A stretch of DNA of 13,153 nucleotides from Pseudomonadota bacterium (GTDB taxonomy: Bacteria > Desulfobacterota > Syntrophia > Syntrophales > UBA5619), in NCBI GenBank assembly GCA_018896355.1, contig JAHIMW010000192.1, positions 1-13,153 of the forward strand, written 5' to 3'. The notes beneath the pieces are model-generated. The model had not been told where the DNA came from and did not search any database. It was given only the letters and a program-made list of their open reading frames with translations. Every line of letters starts with the position of its first letter. Position 1 is the stretch's first letter. Shown here piece after piece: positions 1-4,823 of the stretch. The position numbers and the translations under genes are program-made.

Positions 1-142
1 CCCCTTTGTCCGTGTCGTTGATATCATCGATCTGACCGGAAGAGATGACCCCTGAAGGTAGCAGGTCATTAACGTCGTCATAGGTCAGGAATCCCTTTCC
101 CTCGTCTGGTGTGGTCAGCTTGCTAAGGTATTGCTTTTTCAC
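1..142 (-). CDS. rpoD: Sigma-70 family sigma factor, N-terminal region 1.1 (partial, runs off the window)
   Basis: Reading leftward from a GTG at 142-140, the frame stays open to the window edge and gives 47 residues. They contain GKGFLTYDDVNDLLPSGVIS followed by SGQIDDIND. This matches region 1.1 of primary sigma factors (compare GYLTYAEVNDHLPEDIV in E. coli RpoD), the acidic domain that masks the DNA-binding regions of free sigma. No ATG, GTG or TTG lies upstream in frame before the TGA at 193-191, so the GTG is the only start seen. No Shine-Dalgarno sequence precedes it, and a promoter ends just before it. Regions 2 to 4 are outside the window, so a full-length rpoD is inferred and a truncated copy cannot be excluded. 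Confidence 0.72.
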   Translation of the reverse strand, partial: MKKQYLSKLTTPDEGKGFLTYDDVNDLLPSGVISSGQIDDINDTDKG

Positions 143-148
143 GGTGGG

Positions 149-177
149 AGTATATGAAGAAGGATTTTGTGTGTCAA
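149..177 (-). promoter_or_regulatory. Near-consensus sigma-70 promoter of the sigma-factor gene
   Basis: On the minus strand the -35 box TTGACA (177-172) is a perfect match, the spacer is 17 bp, and the -10 box TATACT (154-149) matches five of six positions. Seven bases past the -10 box is the G of the GTG start codon at 142, the usual spacing and a favoured initiating base. A transcript from here would have little or no leader. Confidence 0.7.
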
Positions 178-335
178 GAGGACTTCGGAATCAGATACTG
201 CTTGCCATTTGAAGTCATGCATTTTCATCGAGGTTAACAATTTGTTGCTTACAGGAAGGAACCCATGCCCCCAATCAATCGAAAAATTTCCCTCCCAAAT
301 CTGTACGTTTCCACCCGAAATCGCCGGACACCGTG

Positions 336-515
336 CTATTTCTTCCGATAGACGTTCAGGCCGACCTTGGCTTCTTCATGCCCATCAATGGCGACATTTC
401 CTTCTGTCGAAGCAATGATAATGGTCTTCCCTGATGATGACGGGCCAAAGTCTTTCGTCAGATCAACTTTCATGATCAGGATGTTGCCTTCCACCGTCAT
501 CTCCACATTTTTCAT
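336..515 (-). CDS. Conserved-type 59-aa small protein
   Basis: An ATG at 515-513 opens a 59-codon frame ending in TAG at 338-336. A very strong Shine-Dalgarno, GAGGAGGAAT, sits just upstream. The protein starts MKNVEMTVEGNILIMKVDLT, has a central GPSSSGKTIIIASTEGNVAI stretch and ends GLNVYRKK. I recognise the pattern 'SxSGKTxxxAST.GN....' and 'GLNxYxK' from a widespread family of uncharacterised bacterial proteins of about 55-65 residues; no function is known to me. Alternating hydrophobic residues suggest a small beta-rich fold, with no signal peptide or membrane segment. SGKT here is not in a P-loop context. The gene is divergent from dinB and lies upstream of the sigma-factor gene on the same strand. 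Confidence 0.75.
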   Translation of the reverse strand: MKNVEMTVEGNILIMKVDLTKDFGPSSSGKTIIIASTEGNVAIDGHEEAKVGLNVYRKK

Positions 516-546
516 GATATTCCTCCTCAGGATTCGAATGCGGAAA

Positions 547-574
547 AGCTTAACACCCCTGGCTCAGGTGTCAA
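547..574 (-). promoter_or_regulatory. Candidate promoter of the 59-aa protein gene
   Basis: On the minus strand a perfect -35 TTGACA (574-569) is followed after 16 bp by TAAGCT (552-547), a weak -10. Transcription would start about 30 nt upstream of the ATG at 515, leaving room for the strong ribosome binding site. The poor -10 box keeps confidence moderate. Confidence 0.45.
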
Positions 575-582
575 TGAAAAAC

Positions 583-612
583 TTCTAGACAGTAGAACGA
601 TAGTTCTATAAA
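583..612 (+). promoter_or_regulatory. Candidate dinB promoter overlapping the LexA-type box
   Basis: TATAAA at 607-612 is a good -10 element, preceded at 18 bp by a weak -35 (TTCTAG, 583-588). The LexA-type palindrome at 593-608 fills the spacer and touches the -10 box, the arrangement expected for repression by steric block. The transcript leader would be about 45 nt. Confidence 0.45.
593..608. promoter_or_regulatory. LexA-type SOS box (TAGAAC-N4-GTTCTA)
   Basis: TAGAACGATAGTTCTA is a perfect 6-bp inverted repeat around four bases. The GAAC-N4-GTTC core is the LexA operator of Gram-positive bacteria and some other phyla (consensus CGAAC-N4-GTTCG). It sits 55 bp before the start of a Y-family polymerase gene, a classic SOS target. 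Assignment to LexA rests on motif plus context; the lexA gene is not in view. Confidence 0.7.
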
Positions 613-663
613 CGGGAGCCATGAAAGCAAAACGAACCATCCAGTCATGATAGTTTTCTTGCC

Positions 664-1971
664 ATGAGCGACATCCTGTTCAGCCTCCATTCCTGGCCCC
701 AGGCCATTGTTCATATCGACGGCGACGCCTTCTTCACGTCCTGCGAGGAAGCCATTCATCCGGAGCTTAAGGGAAAGCCGCTCATCACCGGCGGCGAACG
801 GGGCATTGTTGCCTGCGCCAGTTATCCCGCAAAAAAGATAGGCATCAAACGGGGCGTTCCCCTGCATGAGGCAAAGAGGATTTGCCCAGGTCTGATCGTT
901 CTTCCTTCCGATTATGAGACCTACAGCCTTTTTTACCGGCGCATGTTCAGCGTCATGCGGCGGTTTACCGATCAGGTGGAAGAGTATTCCATTGACGAGG
1001 CTTTTGCCGATATTACGGGGATGAGGCGGGCGCTGCACTCCTCTTACGAGACGATTGCGGCAAACATGAAAAAGGAGATTGAAAAGGATTTGGGGCTGAC
1101 CGTTTCCGTGGGCATGAGTCTTACCAAGGTGCTGGCCAAGGTGGCCTCCAAACACCAGAAGCCGAACGGTCTGACCATTATCCCGGGTCGGACGATTGCC
1201 TGTTACCTGCAAGACCTGTCCGTGGATAAGATATGGGGAATCGGACGGGCGACCACCAGTTATCTCAACAAAATGGGGGTCAGAACAGCCCTGGAATTTG
1301 CCCGGCTGCCGGAGGCGACAGTCAGAAAGAGGTTCACGAAACCAGGCGTGGAAATATGGAGGGAGCTCCGGGGAGACTCCGTCTATCCCGTGACAACGGA
1401 AGAGAAGAGCGTCTATGCGTCCATCAGCAAGATGAAGACCTTCGCCCCGCCGACAAGCGATCGGGAATACCTCTTTGCCCACCTGCTCCGGAACCTGGAA
1501 TCGGCCTGCATCAAGGCCAGGCGCTACAAGCTGGAACCGAAAAAGATTGTCCCCATCTTGAAAAAACAGAATTTTGACAGCGCCGCCTGTGAAATCAAGC
1601 TCAACCGCCCCACCAGTCAACCGCTGGAGCTATCCGATCTCCTTCACGACGCGTTTCACTCTTTATTCAAGGAAAATGAGCTGTACCGTGCCACGGGGAT
1701 AATTCTCCTCGACCTGGCTCCGGATGCGCAGACTCAATACTCACTATTTGAAGATCCGGTAGTGGCGGAAAAGATCAGACACCTCTATGCAGCCGTCGAT
1801 GAGATCAGCGGCAAATACGGCAAGCACACCCTGCACCTGGGCGGCTCGCATTTGATCGAAACAGACGGTCAGGGTAAAAGAGGGGCACCGACGGTAAGGG
1901 AGGAAACCCGACTTTTCGGCGAAACAAAGCGGCAACACCTGAGCCTGCCGATTCTTCATGTTAAAGTTTAG
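664..1971 (+). CDS. dinB: Y-family DNA polymerase (DinB/Pol IV type), translesion synthesis
   Basis: This 435-residue protein is a damage-tolerant polymerase that extends primers past lesions. The palm carries the metal-binding acid in IDGDAFF (D19, with D21 beside it) and the SIDEAF motif (D111, E112); F24 is in the steric-gate position that excludes ribonucleotides. Residues 125-240 hold the helix-hairpin-helix region with KVASKHQKPNG and VDKIWGIGRATT. The little-finger domain follows, and QYSLF near residue 360 fits a beta-clamp-binding motif. ATG 664 is the only in-frame start after a TGA at 622; no Shine-Dalgarno is visible. A LexA-type box lies upstream. The gene ends by overlapping the convergent SRAP gene by 4 nt. 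At 435 residues it is longer than E. coli DinB (351) and closer to the longer 'DNA polymerase Y family' members. Confidence 0.93.
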   Translation: MSDILFSLHSWPQAIVHIDGDAFFTSCEEAIHPELKGKPLITGGERGIVACASYPAKKIGIKRGVPLHEAKRICPGLIVLPSDYETYSLFYRRMFSVMRRFTDQVEEYSIDEAFADITGMRRALHSSYETIAANMKKEIEKDLGLTVSVGMSLTKVLAKVASKHQKPNGLTIIPGRTIACYLQDLSVDKIWGIGRATTSYLNKMGVRTALEFARLPEATVRKRFTKPGVEIWRELRGDSVYPVTTEEKSVYASISKMKTFAPPTSDREYLFAHLLRNLESACIKARRYKLEPKKIVPILKKQNFDSAACEIKLNRPTSQPLELSDLLHDAFHSLFKENELYRATGIILLDLAPDAQTQYSLFEDPVVAEKIRHLYAAVDEISGKYGKHTLHLGGSHLIETDGQGKRGAPTVREETRLFGETKRQHLSLPILHVKV

Positions 1972-2597
1972 TTACGGACAGGCAGGAAGCCTTCAGCTAT
2001 CTTCATTTCCTCCGCAGGATATGGTTTTAAGATAGCCGCCAGTTCCCTTGGGTCCGGCACGCCGGGATCCATCCAGAGGGCTTCTTTATCTTTTGGCACG
2101 ATGACGGGCATACGGTCATGGATCGGCTTCAACAGGTCGTTTGCATCGGTAGTAATGATCGTGCATGTCTTGACGGGTTTTTTCTCCGGCGACATCCATG
2201 TTTCATAGAGCCCGGCAAAGCCGAAAGGCTCTGTCGATCTGAGGGAAAAATGAAATGGCTTCTTTCCTTTTCCCATTTTCTGCCATTCATAGAATCCATC
2301 GGCAACAATCAGACACCGGCGCCTCTTGAACGCCTCCCGAAAGCTCGGTTTTTCCGCAATGGTTTCCGCACGTGCATTGAACATTTTGTTTCCGATAGCT
2401 GGGTCCTTCGCCCATGACGGAATCAACCCCCAGCGGAAATTGACCAGTTTGTTGATATCCTCATCCCGGATAACCGCTGAAATTTGCTGGCCTGGAGAGA
2501 TGTTGCCGCCGGGCTTGTATTCGGCGGCGACCTCTCCGATACGGAAGGACTCCACGATTATGGATAAATCGGTCAAGAGGATAAAGCGGCCGCACAT
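1968..2597 (-). CDS. yedK: SRAP-domain abasic-site processing protein (YedK/HMCES family)
   Basis: The 209-residue protein starts MCGRF; after removal of Met1, Cys2 is the residue that forms a thiazolidine cross-link with abasic sites in single-stranded DNA. The other active-site residues are in place: N74 in FNARAET, E104 in GFYEW and H160 in PIHDRMPVI, close to N75, E105 and H160 of E. coli YedK. Length is normal for the family. The start is supported by GAGGAA seven bases upstream of the ATG. It is convergent with dinB and shares 4 nt with it, so the two SOS-associated functions are physically paired. No LexA-type box was seen in its own upstream region. Confidence 0.95.
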   Translation of the reverse strand: MCGRFILLTDLSIIVESFRIGEVAAEYKPGGNISPGQQISAVIRDEDINKLVNFRWGLIPSWAKDPAIGNKMFNARAETIAEKPSFREAFKRRRCLIVADGFYEWQKMGKGKKPFHFSLRSTEPFGFAGLYETWMSPEKKPVKTCTIITTDANDLLKPIHDRMPVIVPKDKEALWMDPGVPDPRELAAILKPYPAEEMKIAEGFLPVRN

Positions 2598-2792
2598 GAT
2601 TTCCTCAGAATGTTACGCCATGGACCTACCCATTGTGTACCAAACCCGCCCGCGTTGCCCAGCCCGGCAAGAAGACGCCGGGACCGGGCTCCGATCAGAC
2701 CGCCCCCGACCCCAGAGGCACCAATAAACTTGCCCGCAAAGGTCGCCTCGCTTTTCACTGTCTGGTGGATGCAATTGGTTGTGATCTTTTTC

Positions 2793-3095
2793 TTAATATT
2801 TCCACCATACTGAATTCTTATCTACCCAAAGCCTGTATTGTGGAATTGTATGGTATTCGAACCCTGATTTCTTGCGGAGTTTAGCCGTAAAATCTTCTGC
2901 CAAATGAAGAATAGAACCTGGCAAAGAAATGGGAATTTTTAATGTTTTTGTTTCTCGAAAAAAACCACCCTCCTGTCTGTACTCGCCATCCTCGTCATAC
3001 CACTCAGACTCTTCAACCCATGTACTAAATGGTTTAAAGTGATAGGGAATAACGTATGCCCCTTTCTGCCAGTAATAGAGACGATCAAAGTACAT
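2793..3095 (-). CDS. Hypothetical protein of 100 aa, possibly 5'-truncated
   Basis: The frame encodes an aromatic-rich soluble protein (MYFDRLYYWQKGAYVIPYHF at the start, ending VWWKY) that I do not recognise. No signal peptide or membrane helix is evident. The ATG at 3095 has no ribosome binding site. The same frame stays open upstream to the TAA at 3182-3180 with plausible-looking residues (WEKFLHEMYF) but no start codon, and that extension crosses a copy of a REP-like repeat. This suggests a gene that lost its 5' end. The stretch is markedly AT-richer than dinB, feoB or ygiQ, consistent with acquired DNA or decay. It may therefore be a pseudogene. Confidence 0.4.
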   Translation of the reverse strand: MYFDRLYYWQKGAYVIPYHFKPFSTWVEESEWYDEDGEYRQEGGFFRETKTLKIPISLPGSILHLAEDFTAKLRKKSGFEYHTIPQYRLWVDKNSVWWKY

Positions 3096-3135
3096 TTCAT
3101 GAAGGAATTTTTCCCATTTTTTTATTCTTTTCGGG

Positions 3136-3199
3136 TTAATACCCCGAAGCTTGCTTCGTCTCTTTAAATATATGAGCTTTTAATACCCCGAAGCTTGCT
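3136..3199. repeat. Two direct copies of a 20-bp REP-like palindromic element
   Basis: TTAATACCCCGAAGCTTGCT occurs at 3136-3155 and 3180-3199, 44 bp apart. The second copy continues GCGGGG, so that CCCCGaAGC and GCTgCGGGG form a hairpin with one mismatch. The first continues TCG, giving a shorter perfect hairpin CGAAGC-TT-GCTTCG. Short GC palindromes of this kind are typical of REP or extragenic repeats at gene 3' ends. The second copy supplies the TAA that ends the broken PIN frame. Confidence 0.7.
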
Positions 3200-3390
3200 G
3201 CGGGGATGATTTATTCTTTAGAAAATCTGCAACCTTGACAATTACGATCCCCCTGAATTCTTTGAGCTTCAATAGGTGAGAATCCCCGCTGATGATCGTC
3301 TTCGCGCCGCCATCGATAGCAAGGTTCATGAAGAGATTGTCCGATAGCGGAAATGAGCACATTGGTGTCGATGACGATGGGGATCTTCAA
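3180..3390 (-). pseudogene. PIN-domain toxin (VapC/PilT-N type), internally deleted and frameshifted
   Basis: From a TTG at 3390-3388 the frame reads LKIPIVIDTNVLISAI, the N-terminal strand of a PIN ribonuclease with its first catalytic aspartate (DTN). Reading then fails, and the end of the domain continues in another frame as DNLFMNLAIDGGAKTIISGD and LLKLKEFRGI, the C-terminal half of the same family with its D..L and GD signatures. A whole PIN toxin of this type is about 130-140 residues; only about 65-70 codons' worth remain, so the middle and its catalytic acids are missing. The TTG overlaps the antitoxin stop (TTGA), the usual coupling of such pairs. The last residues are encoded by the REP-like repeat. 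The toxin should be inactive. Confidence 0.75.
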
Positions 3391-3611
3391 CGGACTCCTC
3401 GGACATCGTGAACAATCTTTTCCACCTGTTTCATCGTCAAAGGTTTGACACCCTTCTTTTTCACGATCCTGTCCATGTTCTGAAAAACATCCTCGCCATC
3501 TGCCGTAGGGAAGACGATTACCTCAACCCTGCTGCCCGGTGCAAACGGCAGGGATTTGAGAATCAGGCTTTTATCTGATCCTACTTCTGCATATGTCTTG
3601 ACGGCTCTCAT
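3387..3611 (-). CDS. Antitoxin of a PIN-toxin pair
   Basis: A 74-residue protein starting MRAVKTYAEVGSDKSLILKS. The 'LILKSLPFAPGSRVEVIV' pattern followed by a charged C-terminal helix is typical of small antitoxins encoded immediately upstream of PIN-domain genes; the N-terminal part would bind the operator and the C-terminal part the toxin. An earlier in-frame start exists 21 nt upstream, but the ATG at 3611 is preferred because CAGGAGC lies seven bases before it. The gene overlaps the toxin start by two bases. It looks intact although its partner is broken, so it is probably an orphan antitoxin. Confidence 0.7.
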   Translation of the reverse strand: MRAVKTYAEVGSDKSLILKSLPFAPGSRVEVIVFPTADGEDVFQNMDRIVKKKGVKPLTMKQVEKIVHDVRGVR

Positions 3612-3638
3612 ATCGTGCTCCTGACAAATCAATATTAT

Positions 3639-3652
3639 GGTTAAGCGTAACC
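3639..3652. promoter_or_regulatory. Small palindrome before the antitoxin gene, candidate operator
   Basis: GGTTA-AGCG-TAACC is a perfect 5-bp inverted repeat located 27 bp upstream of the antitoxin ATG and directly beside an AT-rich ATAATA (3638-3633, minus) that could serve as a -10 box. Toxin-antitoxin pairs usually repress themselves through such sites. The repeat is short and may be chance. Confidence 0.3.
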
Positions 3653-4017
3653 TGTTCTATGTGTGGCCCGCCATGTAAACGGAAGCTGATCCATACAATA
3701 AAACCATAAATTCCACAACAAATAAGCCCGGTCTTTATCCCGATCTCTTTCTCCGCCATGATCAGGATCAGCAGGATCAACAGGACCATGATAATCTTGG
3801 CCGGTAAAAGGGGATGTTAGCGGTGTTGCAATCGCCCGCGGTGCCGCGCTTCTCGCCGCCCTGTCGGGCGATTAACACCCGCTCCTGCTCGCGCAAAACC
3901 CCAGGGAATTTGTCATGCGGGAAGAGATCTACAGCCGCCTCTGGCCGGGCGAGATGGATTACGAGGGATCCAACAAGCCCTATGAAAGGCAGATTCCAGT
4001 TACCGGCAGAAGAAAAT
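3653..4017. other. Gene-poor stretch with remnants only
   Basis: No convincing complete gene lies here. A minus-strand frame from 3789 begins with a hydrophobic run (LLILLILI) and a second one (LICCGIYGFIVWI), as a small membrane protein might. It has no ribosome binding site and runs 41 nt into the antitoxin gene, so I do not call it. The plus strand from about 3801 holds a coding relic, listed separately. Confidence 0.4.
3801..3995 (+). pseudogene. Possible degenerate coding relic of unknown origin
   Basis: One plus-strand frame reads GDVSGVAIARGAALLAALSG, then a TAA at 3873-3875, then continues in the same frame as QNPREFVMREEIYSRLWPGE and NKPYERQI. Both halves look like real protein and share the frame across a single stop, as in a decayed gene's 3' end. 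I cannot name the family; the first part faintly recalls the C-terminal region of sugar kinases. The rubrerythrin promoter follows directly, so this could be what remains of an upstream neighbour. Confidence is low. Confidence 0.25.
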
Positions 4018-4046
4018 TTGCATGTGTCCCGGACCCTCTGTATAAT
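4018..4046 (+). promoter_or_regulatory. Rubrerythrin promoter
   Basis: A perfect -10 TATAAT (4041-4046) follows TTGCAT (4018-4023, three of six -35 positions) at the ideal 17-bp spacing. The likely start is the G near 4053, about 100 nt before the rbr ATG. Confidence 0.65.
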
Positions 4047-4048
4047 AG

Positions 4049-4100
4049 CGCCGTCGGTGGGTCTGCCGATGCGTTTGATCAGACGAAGAACCGACCGGCG
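4049..4100 (+). promoter_or_regulatory. Large stem-loop at the 5' end of the rubrerythrin mRNA
   Basis: CGCCGTCGGT (4049-4058) pairs with ACCGACCGGCG (4090-4100) with one bulged base. Inside this, GTCTG (4061-4065) pairs perfectly with CAGAC (4080-4084). If transcription starts near 4053, GTCGGT still pairs with ACCGAC, so the stem would form at the extreme 5' end of the message. No T-run follows, so it is not a terminator. A stabilising or regulatory leader is inferred. Confidence 0.55.
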
Positions 4101-4153
4101 GCCTGTTGTTGTTCGAGTTGAAAAACATATTATTATGAGGAGGTAGGCGGAAC

Positions 4154-4732
4154 ATGGCAAAAGCATTCAAAGGATTGCAGACGGAGAAGAATCTGCTGGC
4201 GTCTTTCGCCGGGGAATCCCAGGCGAGGAATCGTTACACCTATTTCGCCAGTGCTGCCAGGAAGGAAGGTTACGTGCAGATCGCCAACATTTTTGCCGAG
4301 ACGGCGGAAAACGAGAAGGAACACGCCAAGGTGTTCTTCAAGCACCTCCGGGGGGGCGAGGTCGAGATCACCGCCGGATATCCCGCGGGCGTGATCGGGA
4401 CGACGAAGGAGAATCTGGAGGCCGCCGCGGCCGGCGAGAAGATGGAGTGGACGACCATCTACGCGAACTTCGCCAAGACGGCCAAGGCGGAGGGTTTCCC
4501 CGATGCGGCCCGTTCCTTCGAGCAGATCGCCAAGGTGGAGAAATTCCATGAGGCGCGCTATCGAAAGCTGATCGAGAACGTCACGGCGAAGAAGGTCTTC
4601 AAGAAGGGCGCGGCGGTGAAGTGGCACTGCATCAACTGCGGCTTCATCTTCGAGGGGACGAAACCCCCGAAGGCCTGCCCGGCCTGCAAGCATCCCCAGT
4701 CCTACTTCGAGGTCCTGGCCGAGAACTTCTAA
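4154..4732 (+). CDS. rbr: Rubrerythrin, non-haem diiron peroxidase
   Basis: This 192-residue cytoplasmic protein reduces hydrogen peroxide to water in anaerobes, with electrons arriving through its rubredoxin-like centre. Residues 1-145 form the ferritin-like four-helix bundle with the diiron ligands in place: E21 (AGESQARNRY), E54 and H57 (ENEKEH), E95 and E98, E129 and H132 (VEKFH). Residues 155-190 are the rubredoxin domain, with C159/C162 (CINC) and C175/C178 (CPAC) for iron binding. Length is normal. The ATG is preceded by GAGGAGG ten bases upstream. It is a single-gene unit with its own promoter and a downstream hairpin. No clear PerR-type box was found in the leader. Confidence 0.97.
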   Translation: MAKAFKGLQTEKNLLASFAGESQARNRYTYFASAARKEGYVQIANIFAETAENEKEHAKVFFKHLRGGEVEITAGYPAGVIGTTKENLEAAAAGEKMEWTTIYANFAKTAKAEGFPDAARSFEQIAKVEKFHEARYRKLIENVTAKKVFKKGAAVKWHCINCGFIFEGTKPPKACPACKHPQSYFEVLAENF

Positions 4733-4761
4733 CGACACGTCCGCGCCAAAACAACGAACGG

Positions 4762-4796
4762 GGTCGGGCCGTGTCCGTGATGGACGCCGCCCGACC
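4762..4796. terminator. Hairpin between convergent rbr and feoB, probably bidirectional terminator
   Basis: GGTCGGGC (4762-4769) and GCCCGACC (4789-4796) are perfect 8-bp arms, with an inner GTCC/GGAC pair. It sits 30 nt past the rbr stop and 28 nt past the feoB stop. On the minus strand the stem is followed by a T-rich stretch (GTTCGTTGTTTT); on the plus strand there is no T-run. Confidence 0.6.
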
Positions 4797-4823
4797 TCAT
4801 ACCCTCTCCCATTGGTCAGGGAG

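Noticed and set aside
571..1620. 349-codon minus-strand frame opposite dinB
   Set aside because: It is a shadow of the polymerase gene, which has all its catalytic motifs on the plus strand.
2573..2758. Glycine-rich 61-aa minus-strand frame upstream of the SRAP gene
   Set aside because: It has a GTG start without ribosome binding site and overlaps the SRAP start; possibly a relic, but nothing supports a gene. The 2598-2792 gap otherwise shows only a weak AGCCCGG/CCGGGCT repeat.
3571..3789. 72-aa minus-strand frame with two hydrophobic runs
   Set aside because: No ribosome binding site, runs into the antitoxin gene, and the C-terminal part is low quality. A small membrane protein cannot be excluded.
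4127..4138. CATATTATTATG as a PerR-type box before rubrerythrin
   Set aside because: It matches the TTATAAT-N-ATTATAA consensus only in part and lies about 75 bp downstream of the predicted start site.
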